This document shows positions 1-31,827 of a stretch of 64,000 nucleotides of DNA, piece by piece. Positions within the stretch are counted from its first letter, which is position 1. Every line of letters begins with the position of its first letter. The position numbers were made by a program, and so were the translations under genes. The DNA lies in assembly GCA_028583405.1 (NCBI GenBank), contig CM053258.1, forward strand, positions 4,846,738-4,910,737, given 5' to 3'. The notes under the pieces were generated by a model. It saw only the letters and a program-made list of their open reading frames with translations. It was not told the DNA's origin and did no database searches. The stretch comes from Pogonophryne albipinna. Lineage: Eukaryota > Chordata > Actinopteri > Perciformes > Artedidraconidae.

Positions 1-279
1 GAATTAAAAGTGTTCAGAGACTCTGCATCCCAGCAACGTGCCCGGCTAGAGGTGAGTCAACTCCTTTGTAATGATCCATTTAACGTTGTTATTTGCTGTA
101 TAAGATTTAAGGAAATGTTTTTAAATGTTCCTCATTTTACACGCTTACAGGAAATCCAATCAACAGTGACAGATCTCACTAAAGCACGGGAACATATGAA
201 GCAGGAACGGGAGGACTTTTCTCAGGAGGCTGCTGAAATGGAACAAGCTCTTAAGGAAGCAGAAGCTCTCTTGTTATAA
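1..279 (+). CDS. 3' end of an unidentified coiled-coil protein (last two coding exons)
   Basis: Two exons are readable: 1-51 (ends before a GTGAGT donor, open frame from base 1) and 151-279 (after a CTTACAG acceptor). They join in phase 0 and give about 59 residues before the stop at 277-279. The sequence is rich in Glu, Gln, Lys and Leu with heptad-like spacing and ends in a run of leucines, so it is a C-terminal coiled coil. I do not recognise the family. The 5' part lies outside the window. An AATAAA at 362-367 supports this as the end of a gene. The 99 bp intron (52-150) stays open in the same frame, so intron retention would still code, but both splice sites are good. Confidence 0.55.
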   Translation, partial: ELKVFRDSASQQRARLEVSQLLCNDPFNVVICCIRFKEMFLNVPHFTRLQEIQSTVTDLTKAREHMKQEREDFSQEAAEMEQALKEAEALLL

Positions 280-361
280 ATGTAATAATAATTTCTCGAC
301 TTAAAGTATTTAAAAAAATGTTATAAGTGTATATTGATGTATGTTGTGGTGAGAGAAAGTG

Positions 362-367
362 AATAAA
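362..367 (+). terminator. Poly(A) signal of the left-edge coiled-coil gene
   Basis: AATAAA lies 83 bases after the stop codon at 277-279. A second possible signal (AAATAAACG) lies near 898-905. From 280 to about 930 I otherwise see only AT-rich, non-coding sequence. Confidence 0.5.
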
Positions 368-929
368 GTATTGTTGCTTCCGCCTATTCCTCATCTCTTC
401 ATATTAAAACCGCTGAAACCACAATATTTGAAGATGCTAACCCCGGGGAGAAATTGGATTTTGTAACGGTTGCTCCATTTTAGAATATACAATATTTATA
501 TGTTAAAGTAAAATGTAAAAATTACCTATACCATATTTGAGAGGATTTTCTTTTCCAGTATACCCACAACTAAAGATTGTAATAATTATCTACAACTTCA
601 GATATTTTCCATGTAAGTTGAAAATGTTAAAAAAAACTTGATAACTAATTGATTTTTGCATTTAAATCACATTAACCTAGTTATTATAGTCCTTGGATAA
701 ACACAAAATAGTATTGTGTATATATATTTTTTAAAACACTAATAATATGTCAGAAAATGCGTATTGCAGTATCATAAATCCATACATTGTGCGGCTTATT
801 CTTGCTTAATGGAAATTAGCTCAAAGCTAAATCTGGCACTATTATGCTTGACACATTTTAATGTTTTAAGTGTTCATTGTTGTGCATTGTCCCTGCCAAA
901 TAAACGATAAAATAAAAAAATAGTCCCTT

Positions 930-1083
930 ATTATGTGGACATATGCTAATTGTCAGGTGTATATTTGTCTACTGTGACATGTTTACATGCTGCAGCTGCT
1001 CTTTTCACTGTGTATATGCACACAAACCTATACCACACTACAGGAAAGGGAAAACCCATAAAAGTACAATAGGTCCTCTTTAA
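930..1083. repeat. MITE-like dispersed repeat fragment
   Basis: It shares phrases with 7985-8312: CTACTGTGACATGT at its start, then CACACAAACCTA, ACACAGGAAAG-like sequence and TCTTTAA at its end. It is probably a short non-autonomous DNA transposon copy. Confidence 0.4.
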
Positions 1084-1130
1084 GCTTACAATCTTCATCC
1101 CTCTCAAGCCCCTGTTTGTCTTTCAGGGTT

Positions 1131-20969
<19,839 letters not shown>

Positions 20970-21028
20970 GATCTTTCAATGGCACTAAGTCTCGATCAGG
21001 GTGCGGGATCCATTCACTGCTGCACAGG

Positions 21029-21036
21029 ACTTATAG
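21029..21036 (-). promoter_or_regulatory. Candidate TATA box of the receptor gene
   Basis: On the minus strand the sequence is CTATAAGT, about 60 nt upstream of the ATG. A start site about 30 nt downstream would give a 5' UTR of about 35 nt. Confidence 0.35.
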
Positions 21037-21069
21037 CAAGTATTGTTCCAAATTAAAGCACTGCTTCTC

Positions 21070-21888
21070 CAACAAGACACATCTACTTTAACTCCTACCT
21101 CTCTCTGGTTGAGTCAGGTCAAAGCAGCATCATTTACCCAAAGCAACTGATGACCACACGAATATGTTGTATGACTGACTTTGCATAGCTACCTGCTGCA
21201 GGCACAATCATTTTGTTTTGCAAATTCACAGTACCAAAAAAAAAAAATTCCTTCGTGCAAAAATAAGCAAAATATCCTGATGTTTAGATAAACATCTAGG
21301 CACTATGTAAATTAATTCAAGGAATGAACAGTGGTGTTGATGTACAGTAGCATGTGTGACACACTAGTATCTGCTTTAAAATAAATTAAATATTAAAATA
21401 CCTTACACAAAAGCATCCGATAGAAAAATATTGTATGACTTTTGTAATGTTTTTTCAAATCAGCTAAATTGTAAATATTCAAGTTGTGTTTTATTAATTT
21501 ACTGAGCTTGGAGTGTTAAAATATATCCTGTATATAGCCAAAGGAAGGACAAGGGTGTATGAAAAGCTGTGGTATCCCTTACTTGCTTAAATGTTAACAC
21601 CAAGTACATAGCCACGTCGAAATAGTTGGAGCCCTTAGTACTTATGTTTGTGTTTTTTATCCATTTATGTAATATATTCATTTATATTTTAAATCTGCAA
21701 AGTAACAAGTATCTAGATATCTTGTATCTATAAATACATTTAGTTGAGTAAAAGGTACAACATTTGGCAACAAAATGTAGTAAAGTATAAAGTTGCATAA
21801 TGTGAAGTACAAGTACCTTCATTTTTTACTTATGTGCTGTACTTGAGTAAATGAGTTAAGTTACTTTACTACTGCATGTAATACGTTA
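21070..21888. other. Intergenic spacer between the receptor and MTIF3
   Basis: AT-rich with short runs of A. I see no gene. Confidence 0.4.
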
Positions 21889-22402
21889 AGAGGTGGGAGA
21901 AGTATTCATTAAAAGTAGAAGTACCGGACCGGAGTGTAGTAATACTCTGTTACAGTAGAAGTAAAAGTACTGCATTTAAAATGTTACTCAGGTAAAAGTA
22001 TTAGCATCAAGTAAAAGTACTCATCATGAAAATTGGTACATTTCTTAATATTATATATCGTATGTTTTGATTATAATGATTGATCATTAAAGTCTAATCA
22101 AAGCTGGTAAAGGTGCAGCTAGTTTTAATGACTTTGTATACTGCAGGGTAGATTGTGAATTTACTCCAGGTGTAACTAAAGTCTGATTTAAGTGTTGTTT
22201 GTATTTCACATCATTCATCCACATCTGTAAAGTAACCAAAGGTACAAAATACATGTAGTGGAGTAAAAGTACACCATTGCCCCTGTATTGTAGTGGAGTA
22301 GAAGTACAAAGTAGCATACAATTGAAATACTCAAGTAAAGTACAAGTATCTCAAAATTGTACTCAAGTACATTACTTTGTACTTAGTTACTTTCCATCTC
22401 TG
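21889..22402 (-). mobile_element. hAT-type MITE, copy 3 (inverted)
   Basis: Reads AGAGGTGGGAGAAGTA to TACTTTCCATCTCTG with the family interior in reverse orientation relative to copies 1 and 2. Confidence 0.8.
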
Positions 22403-22479
22403 AATACGTTACTTCCTAAACCTGTTTATGTATTTAAATACTTGTTTTTCCTCCAATCTTCTGCTTTACACCTCAGTCC

Positions 22480-22627
22480 AGTAAGTGGCGGTAGTGCACC
22501 AACTCGTTGCTTGGTAACCGCCATGAACCTGAGAGAAGAAGAAGAAGAAGAAGAGGGAAAAGATGGCGGAAATATACATAACAGTCACCCTGCTGCAGAA
22601 AGCATGACTACACGACATTGATATTCA
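22480..22627 (+). promoter_or_regulatory. MTIF3: MTIF3 promoter / non-coding first exon
   Basis: It contains AAGATGGCGG (22560-22569), which fits a YY1 site common at the start of nuclear genes for mitochondrial proteins, a GAA repeat just upstream, and a GTGAGT donor at about 22628. The repeat-like phrase AGTAAGTGGCGGTAGTGCAC sits at about 22480. The exon limits are inferred. Confidence 0.4.
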
Positions 22628-23821
22628 GTGAGTAGACAGCAAAATTACAGAACATACATTTATTAATTGAGAGAATGTAATGACATGCGAGATTTGCGCT
22701 TATCTTTATTCAACCATGTGTTCCTGCATTAGTGTTTTAACCGCTTGTGTATATAATTAGAGAACAAGGTAATATTTCTCAATGACACCACTTACCATCT
22801 AGAGTGTATTAATTGAAAGTACATGTTCCTATTGTTAGGTCTTAACTAAACTCAGCCTATATTACTTTAACAACTCCCTCTGTCAACGACAGTTAACTCT
22901 TAGAAGTTAATTATGACATTTTAATTCCACACCAGTTCAACACATGCATTTACTGCAAGGCATTTTGTAAATAATTAAGGTTTACTGACTTACTAATGAA
23001 CTTTACACTTAACAAACTTGTAAAATCGGTTGGAGTAGTCAATACTGTGTTTTACCTGCAGACGCTGTCGAACCAACTTCTTTGAAAGACAAATAAAAGA
23101 GTAAAACTTCCTTTAAATAAGTAATTAAGTAAATGTGGTGTATGCCAAATATCACAATAAACCCAGACGGATTGAGAAATGGCTCATTTGTGATGTGTGT
23201 GGTGTGAATAGTGACGGATATGAAAGGAAAACGTTAATTTGTCGTTTTTTTAAATGAGGGCTGGCCTAGTGGTTAACTTGATGTACTGACTTTGGTCATG
23301 CATTGTGTACAAGTCTCACACAAAATGTTATTCATGATGCAGAGAAGATATTTAACATAACACCCATTTAATATTGAATGATTAACCCAATTTGCCACCA
23401 GGATCAAATATTCAGATTTTGATTGTGACTAAATAAACATTGTATTATTAAGGTGTCATTCACCCAAAGGTGCCCGGCCCTTATGCACTTTTTTTTAAAG
23501 ATATTACACACATTTCCTACAGAGGCAAGAGAAATGCAAGATAAGCAAGCCATTAAATGCTTTTTTCTGTATGTGTCAAGACCAGTACTATATCAGATAT
23601 AACAGTAACCAATAAAAAATGTATACATTGATGAAAAGCAGAAAGAAAAAAACGCACCATGCTTATTGCCTTGTTTGTAAATATGCACTTAAAACGGCAG
23701 TCATGTTTTTGTTTGTCTGTCAGTTTGCAGGAAAATGAACTGACGTTGTGATAGAAGAGAGGGATTTTTTTCTCAACTATGAATCACATGTCAAATAATA
23801 ATACTCTCTTTTTTTACCTAG
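22628..23821 (+). other. MTIF3: MTIF3 5' UTR intron
   Basis: About 1.2 kb, ending in a TTTTTACCTAG acceptor just before the coding exon. I see no repeat family or exon in it. Confidence 0.4.
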
Positions 23822-23824
23822 GAA

Positions 23825-26800
23825 ATGTCTGCAGGTTGTGTGAGGTGGATGCTGAGCCGCACAGTGAAAGCTGTGTGTGTTGGCAGCCATGGATACTGGA
23901 CACCAGCGTCAAGATTCACCATACGCAGTGAGAGATCTAACCTCATTGCTTCCTCTTGGCGAGGGTCTCCATTCTGCTCTGCTGTAGACGACACAGAAAA
24001 ACCTCCCACGCCAAAGAAGAAGAAGCCTGGTCCTCGAGCTCACGGCACAATCAGCTCCGTCGGCCATGACATCCCGCACCATGAGATTCAGCTGATAAGT
24101 GAGACGGGCGAGAACTTGGGCACCATGCACCGCGGGAGTGTGATCAGACTCATGGACCAGAACGGTCTCAAATTAGTGCTGCTCAGTGAGCACCAAGATC
24201 CTCCCGTGTACCGGCTGATGAGCGGCAAACAGATCCACGAAGAAAAGCTGAAACAACGGGAGAAGCAGAAAGCAAAAGGTATGAAGTGTGCAGAATAGAC
24301 CCAAATTAGACATTTATATAAAACTGTGATTTCCAACCTGAGGGTGAGGAAACAATCCAAAGGGCTGACACAATTTGGTTAACAGGTTAGAAAGAAACAT
24401 GTTTCTGCTGCAGTAAACTATATTTCTCACATTTTGCGGTAAAATCCTTGTTTGTCCTACAAACCAGAGCTGAACCATAGTTGTATTTGAAAACGTACAT
24501 TTATTTAAATTTGTATGTGATGTTGCGATATTAGGGGGAATCATCACTTTTAAATCATTACTTTTATCTTAATTATAAATTATATTAAAATTAGGGCTGT
24601 CAGTCGATTAAAATATTTTATCGCGATTAATCGCACATTTTGTATCTGTTCTAAATGTTCCTTAGAGGAATATTTTTCAAGTTTTTAATACTCTTATCAA
24701 CATATGAGTGGACAAATATGCTTTATGCAAATGTTTGTTTATTATCATTGGAACAATGACAAATATTCTCCTGAATATTCTCAACACAACAACCTGGAAC
24801 CTCTCTCTCCCCACCCTGTGTACTTCTCTGCACTGAGCCAGTTGCTCAAACAGACAAGCCTGTTTACAGTTGTCGGTGAAATGCCGCTCCTCTGTCTTCA
24901 TAACAGTCAAAGCATGAGACTGAAGTTCCCACTGTGGGTCAAAATAATGCGCTGTGATGTGCAGTCGACACGTTGGATGCGATCCGAATGATCTAACGCA
25001 GCCCCTCATCTATGGGCTCAGAACAGTCTCATAATACACACATGCACACAGAAGGATTCACACTTGTATTTCCGGATCCACAAACTTGTGTTTTTCAATG
25101 CACACTCAAATGTGTTACGTTTCATATACATGTAAATAAAATCCAAATACAGAAAAAAGTTTTACATATGTATTTTTGATCCTCACATATTTGTTTTCCG
25201 TTTGAAACCGCACCTGCAAACACAAACCGCTTTCTGTACACGGATCGCTGTGCATTCGTGTGTGGGTTTTTTGAGACTCCCCTGACGGTCACCCGATTCG
25301 TACTTGTAATTTTTTCTATCTATAGCCAATCCACTTCATGTACTCATTTTGCGCTGTCCGGAGCTGACAAGTGAAGTGGGCCGATCGAAGTGGCCCGACC
25401 GGCCCACTTCGGTACGTCCCGATGGCCAGTCCGCCACTGCTTCAGCATACAGTATAAGTGTTGCACGGCCAGATACGGCTCGAGAAGCTGACTCAGATGA
25501 ATGAGGCGAGTAAACACAGCTGCCAGCCGGCGTGAAACTCGAGCGATTATTCGCATCGTATTATATAATTACAAAATAAAATCGCCACTCTCAGTACAGC
25601 GCCACTTTCCAAACAGGTAATGCACGCAAATACAATATTTTATATTATTGTTATTAATAATAATATATGAACAAAAACATCTTGTATTTTAGTTACACCT
25701 GCTATTGATTAATTTAGTCAACATTGGACCTTGATACCGTCCGCATAAGCCGCTTTCACACCAAGTACTTTGCCGTACTTAGTACCCCAGGGCACTAAGT
25801 ACCAATCACGTTCACACCGGAGTACTTTTCCCTGAGGGAAGATTAGGCAAATGAGCCGCTAACGTCACTTCGTCTTCTTCTGCTTTGGGTTTACTGGCAG
25901 GCCGCAAACAACTTCACGGCATATACTGCCACCCGAAGTCCCCGGCCGGATGTCCCCGGAGTTGGGGACTGGCTTTAGTAGAAGCTGCTGGGAGTCCAAG
26001 CAACTTCTACTGAAGCCAGAACGCCGACACCTCCTCATCACTCCACCGCTCCCATGTTTTTTTTTGTGTTGCCATAAGTTATTCTCTCTCCGTTGGTGCG
26101 CGGGGCTAATGCTAATGCTAATAATGCTAATGCCAGCAAATACAATGGCGGCGTCAAAAAACTTTTCAGAGTTTTACGGGGCGTGGTTTGCAATTAGCCC
26201 AGCCAATAGAAATTGGTACTTTTTTGGTACCACCTCTCTAGCAGGCACTAAAAATGGGGGTAAAAGTTCCCGGCACTAAATACTCTTTTTGGTGTGAACG
26301 CGACATAAGGGGTACTAACGGAACTAAACGGGGAAAGTACGGGGAAAAGTACTCCGGTGTGAACGCGCCTATTGCTATAGTGTAATAATATAATCGAAAA
26401 CATTAAGCCTCTTTGATTTCATAATCGGAGTTGAAACCTCTCTGCCATCTCATATAACACACACTTCCTTATTTATCTTTGAATAATAATACCGTAAAAA
26501 TAAAGACGACTATACTACGGTCCTTCGGTCCTGAGATTAGCGCCTGCAGGCAGGCTCCATGGACCTGTCAGCTCCGGACAGCGCAAAATGCGTATATGAA
26601 GTGTCATGAACGCAATAAATCATACCCTCGTGGGGGCGCGCTCATGTGATTGGCTTAGAATGAAGGAGACATCTGATTGGCTATAGATAGAAAAAATTAC
26701 AAGTACGAATCGGGTGACCGTCAGGGGAGTCTCAAAAAACCCACACACGAATGCACAGCGATCCGTGCACAGAAAGCGGTTTGTGTTTGCAGGTGCAGAG

Positions 26801-28345
26801 ATTTCAAACAGAAAACAAATATGTGAGGATCAAAAATACATATGTAAAACTTTTTTCTGTATTTGGATTTTATTTACATGTATATGAAACGGAACACATT
26901 GTGGATCCGGAAATACAAGTGTGAATCATTCTGTGTGTGCATGTGTGTATTATGAGACTGTTCTGAGCCCATACTCGTCCTCCACAATGTTAAGCTGTAG
27001 CCACCCATTTAGCTATCGCTGTTGTTGTCCAGGCGTCTCCCCGGCAGACTTTCTAGCGTGGTCTGCCGCAAGCGAGCGGCAGGAGCGGGGCTGTCAGCAT
27101 CAGCTGTGTGCTTGGCTTGCTGTTTAAAACATATTTTTTTGTATCCATATCTCTAGAATCTCCCACCATCCAACTAACAACAACAACAACAACAACGTCA
27201 AGCCTTTGGGCTCTGAAACTACGGGGCGGGCCAAGGCCAAATACATATGCGTTAATCGCACGTTAAAATAATTAGTGGCGTTAAAAAAAATTGCGTTAGT
27301 GCGTTATTAACTTGACAGCCCTAATTGGAGGATCTGTTCCAAAGAAGTTTTATTAAGTCTGTAGAATACGATGTGTGGATCAGCACATTTCTGCAGCACG
27401 TTGATATTTATTTCAAATGGTATTTTGACACATATTTTGTGAAAAACTATTTTGTGTTTTGCGATTTAGTAGTCACATCGCAATTTCGATCACGTTTTAT
27501 TTTTAATTCCCTAGCTGAGGCTTTACTTCATCTCCTCATCTCTGTTGTTGTGTTAAATATATACAGACACTTCTTCTGTTCCTTTAGCTATAACCTAATT
27601 AGTTTCAGCATGTCATACACATCATGATAAACAGGACTGACTGTGTTGTCTCCTCAGCCCCCGTGCAGGTGAAAGAGATCAGCTTCCTCTCTTGCATCTC
27701 CTCTCATGACCTGTCCACTAAGATGAATCGGGTGGGGAGCTGGCTGGAGAAGAAGAACCACGTTAGAATAACTATGAAAGCAGGACGGGGGGGGCCTTCA
27801 GACAACCTGGTGAGGAAATCACACTTGTTTTTTCTGAGAATTGCAACAAAAATACTCGGCAAATATCTGTTCTTAATCTTTACGTGACCTCCATGATCAG
27901 TTCAGCTCAAAACTCTCAACCCCTTCTCTCTCCTCACCTTCCCTTGGTGCCATTTCTTTCAAAATGGCACTTTTAAATGTCCCTTAATGGTTTAGAGGAG
28001 GTGGAAAATTGTATTGCATTTCATAGCCACACATTGGGCATGTATTCCCAAGAATATATCCTAACACACACACTGTTCTATTTTACACAGGACATAACTC
28101 TGGAGGAGATAGTGGAACGAATGGAGAAGACGGTGGGATATGTTTCTAAGCCGGCACTCATACAAGACGGCCGAGCAGCCATGTGCATCCTGAGGCCGCC
28201 TTCAGCAAAGGACCTGTTAAAAAAAGACAAGAATAAGACTGCAGCAGAGGTGGTGCCGTCTGGAGACAAAAGCACGACGACCATCGAGAGCGAAGCATCT
28301 GTTGTCAGCAGCACGGACACAACAGAAGGGTCTTTACAGCAGTGA
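23825..28345 (+). CDS. MTIF3: Mitochondrial translation initiation factor IF-3
   Basis: Three coding exons: 23825-24278 (phase 1 donor GTATGA), 27658-27809 (GTGAGG) and 28091-28345. The total is 286 residues, close to the roughly 280 of the human protein. The N-terminus is Arg/Ser-rich with few acidic residues, as expected of a mitochondrial targeting peptide. The IF3 N-domain follows (I-Q-L-I-S-E-T-G-E-N-L-G, then L-V-L-L-S-E and Y-R-L-M-S-G), a Lys/Glu/Gln helix linker, and the C-domain (V-K-E-I-S-F-L-S, H-D-L-S-T-K, K-K-N-H-V-R-I-T). A Ser/Thr-rich tail ends in S-L-Q-Q. IF3 binds the 28S small subunit in the matrix, prevents early subunit joining and proofreads start-codon pairing. The 3.4 kb intron between exons 1 and 2 is filled by nested transposons. 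The gene is convergent with HECA. Confidence 0.95.
25013..26971. mobile_element. Middle element with inverted arms of about 300 bp
   Basis: The left arm (25013 to about 25370) and right arm (about 26565-26971) are inverted copies: TGGGCTCAGAACAGTCTCAT at the left and its complement at the right. TA flanks both ends, so a TA target site is likely. No transposase frame. Confidence 0.75.
25746..26369. mobile_element. Innermost element with TTCACACC-rich ends
   Basis: The left end has CGCTTTCACACCAAGTAC and CACGTTCACACCGGAGTACT. The right end carries the same motifs inverted (GTACTCCGGTGTGAACGCG). About 620 bp and non-coding. Confidence 0.65.
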
Positions 28346-28354
28346 TGTGACGGA

Positions 28355-28360
28355 AATAAA
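28355..28360 (+). terminator. MTIF3: MTIF3 poly(A) signal
   Basis: AATAAA ten bases after the stop codon; the 3' UTR would be very short. Other signals may lie further downstream. Confidence 0.55.
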
Positions 28361-28872
28361 ACATTCTCATGAAAACACAAAGCCTGTGCTCACAGTTTGG
28401 TGTGAATCGCTTCATCAGGAAGTGCTTGTGTTGTGTAGAGGTTTTACTAAACTTGGTGTTATATAATGATGCATCCACGCAAAGCTAAACAGCTAAAAGA
28501 AAATGTTGTGCATGTGCGAGTTTTTAAAGAATGGTGCCCCATGTATAATATCTGTACTTGAAAATATGACATAGTTTTACTTAAAGACTACCTTTATTTG
28601 ATAAGTGCAGGTTACTTTTTACAGGCACATCCTGAAAAACACACACTGATATGTCCTGTTGTTATCCTATATTAAAAAAAATTGTAAGAAATGAACTGCT
28701 TAATTATATACTGTGCTCGTTAGTTAGACATCAATTAGCTGATTCACATGTCTTTAAAAAATCTTACCTCTAAGAGTAGTCCTGTAGCAGAAAACCATTT
28801 ACTCTTGGTCAAGTATATTTTGGATAATATACTTACACACACAACTGATCGTCCCACAGCCAGATAAGATAG

Positions 28873-28908
<36 letters not shown>

Positions 28909-29487
28909 GCAGGTTGTGTCAGAGCCTTTCAGTAATTGAATGTTTTGTCTGAAGAGATTAACCAGAACATCTTTGGTCTGAACTTAATATGTTGAGATCA
29001 TTTCCATCTATTGTAGTGCCTTATTACTTGAGTACCCCTTTTGTTTATTCTACCCATCACCAATATACTGTGCAGCAGCGGTTCCCAACCTGTAGGCCGC
29101 TGCCCCCTAGTGGGCCATGAAGGCATTGCAAGTGGGCAGCCAAATAATTTGCAAAACATAATGATTTGTGTGGAAACATTTCATTATTAAGATTTGTTTT
29201 TATTTCTCTTTCTTGATCCTCCTTAGCAACGGTCATTACAGTCCTTGACAGCGGTCTGTTCTACTGGATTAACAGCGTGTCACATGTTCTGAATCAGAAT
29301 TTATTTTAGATGAAAGCTACAGCATTCGTTAGGTTTCCCTTGGCATTTATTCTGCTTTTTCGTTTGTTTTGAATATGAGAGTAGAGTCAACACATTTGAC
29401 AATGAACAGAAATTTGTACCGGACATATAATTAGTAGGCTACACAGATTCTTTAAACACACAGACCGATGAGTCTAGAGGTCTGTAA
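28361..29487. other. MTIF3-HECA intergenic, left part
   Basis: No gene seen. It has an (AC)n run at 28877-28905 and a fragment starting GCAGCGGTTCCCAACCTGTA (29075), which resembles a hAT terminus, with no clear right end. Confidence 0.4.
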
Positions 29488-29924
29488 TTAAAGGTAGGGT
29501 AGGTAAGAATGGAGAAACCAGCTCGAGTGCGCTAGAATTTGAAAGTACACAACCGGAAGAAATCTGCCCCTTCCTTCAGACCATCAATCAATCAATGTTT
29601 ATTTAGATAGCCCAATATCACAAATTGTTCAGACTTCCTTACAGAGACCCTCCTCCAACACACATGAATCATAGACACGAACGCGCACATGACCAATGAG
29701 GGCACGAGATAAGTTTGTGCACAGATGGAAGGCTGACAGGCAGGTAGGCCATCCAGTTATTTTAGCCGGGCCGGCTCAGATGATTGTTCATGCTTTTTAC
29801 AGCGGCTTCTACAGATGCATTTTTTTTATGGATTTATTGGATTCATTGCTATCGGAATGTTAAGAGCATTCCATAGAATATAACAAAAAGTGTTTCTGAA
29901 GTGAATTACCTACCCCACCTTTAA
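29488..29924 (+). mobile_element. MITE with TTAAAGG-TAGGGTAGGTAA ends, copy A
   Basis: Inverted ends (TTAAAGGTAGGGTAGGTAA and TTACCTACCCCACCTTTAA). Compared with copy B (37602-37985) it carries an extra piece at about 29583-29635 that resembles the LINE tail at 31790 (ATCAATCAATGTTTATTTA). Confidence 0.8.
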
Positions 29925-30137
29925 CAGTGTATCAGTACAGGAGATGTGGATTGTCTTGATTTTTGATCTATTTGTGACCATTTTAGACCAGCTAAAGGAT
30001 GAGGAATGATGAAGGTAGTAAAAGTTAATCTGAGTGAAGAATTTATAGATCATATGGATCATTCATAATTAATGTCAAACACGCGTGGAGAAGGTGAAAT
30101 GAAGACACCAAACAAACACCAATTCATCTTTCTTTGC

Positions 30138-30143
30138 TTTATT
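30138..30143 (-). terminator. HECA: Candidate HECA poly(A) signal
   Basis: AATAAA on the minus strand, about 320 bases after the HECA stop codon. Confidence 0.5.
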
Positions 30144-30464
30144 CAAGATTCATCTTTTATATTTTGGTAAAAAATAAAAGCAAATTTTGGCATACAGATA
30201 CATTCACTTGTCACGGATAAAAGTGTTCACTCGACTGATGTGTGTCACACTTTATCAACACCTTTCTCTAACAGCAGAGATATACTGTCCTGGAACTTCT
30301 TCTTTTTTTAAACGAAATACTTTTTTCTATACATAAAAAAACATTAAAGAGAGAACTTGAACATAAAATCAACCTTAAGGCCCAAAAAAATAAAATCTTT
30401 CCTAGATTGTGTTAGAAAAAAATTGAGAACAAAAGCAGTTTAACTACTGTATGAAGAGCATTTG

Positions 30465-31796
30465 TCAATAAGCCTCGAGAACTTTGTAGGAGGAGAAGGG
30501 TTTTACAAAGTGATAGTCCAGGTTGCCGCAGTGAGGGCACTGCTGGACGTTGCTGTACTCAGAGAAATACTGCATCCCCACTCGAACGTCCACCACCGGC
30601 TTCCCGCAGTGCTTACAGTTTAGACGAGCCTGAGGAGAGAAGAAGGACGCAGGTTAATGAACAGGTCAAGAAATAAAAACGTTAAAAGAATTGAGCGTGG
30701 AAGTTTTGAAGCGGGGACAAAATGATCATCTCATAGCTAACTCACTAACTTTCAATGAGCTTTCAACTGCATTTCCTAATGATCATTTTGCAACTTTATG
30801 TCCATTGGTTCAAGTCAAAGGGAGTTTGAGGAAGAAACAGAGAAGGTTTTTCGCGTTCTTCTGTGTCTATGGTTCAAGTTTTTTTAGGGAGGGTGGCCGG
30901 TTCGAGTCCACAGACATTACATCTAGCTTTTAAATGTATAAAAAGCCACTAACAATAAGTGCAATTACCTGCTAGACGATACACATTCAGAACATTTAGT
31001 TTGAAGTCATATTTCTGGCCACCTGATGTTTGCGATTCTCAAGTCTGTTGTTACTTTTTTTTGGTCGGTACAAATTTTCTGAAGGAATGCAAGGTTCAGT
31101 AGCTACTGAACATGCATTTATTATTTATTAACATCACTTCAGGGGTTTTTATTTCCATTTTAGGTTTGTATTGCTTTAACTGTCTGTTTTTTTTGATAAA
31201 GCTTATAGTTAGGGCTGATTAGATTCAGCCCCTAGTTTTGCTGATTTAGGCTTAGTTTGTCGGGGGACATCTTACTTCTTCCTTCTCTCTGTCTATACCT
31301 GTGTACTCATGTTCCGATTAACCCAGCTTCCCCAAATGTCTTTCTTTTTGGTGTCTATATACGCTGGGATCCGGAGTCATGGATGATCCTGCGGTCCTGT
31401 GTCCTGCATCGCGAGCCCTGGATCTTGAGTGGTGGCTGTGGTCCTGGATCATAGGTCCTGGATGGATATCCTCGTGGATTCATCTTCCTATTATATACAC
31501 ATGCATTTCCAAACATTTGAACTACCTATGTTGCAAATGTATTATCTTTTCAATTTACACACGGCATCTATTGCACGTCTGTCCGTCCTGGGAGAGGGAT
31601 CCCTCCTCTGTTGCTCTCCCTGAGGTTTCTCCCATTTTTCCCTTTAAAACTGTGGGTTTTCTCTGGAAGTTTTTCCTTGTACGATGTGAGGGTCTAAGGA
31701 CAGAGGGTGTCGTATTGTCATACTGATATTTTGTACAAACTGTGAAGACCACTGAGACAAATGTAACATTTGTGATATTGGGCTATATAAATAAAC

Positions 31797-31827
<31 letters not shown>

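Larger units (their letters stand above)
24592..27323. mobile_element. Outer element of a three-level transposon nest (hAT-like ends)
   Basis: Ends TAGGGCTGTCA and TGACAGCCCTA. Subterminal CGATTAA/TTAATCG motifs match the families at 62091 and 63371. Most of its length is later insertions (25013-26971). Confidence 0.75.
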
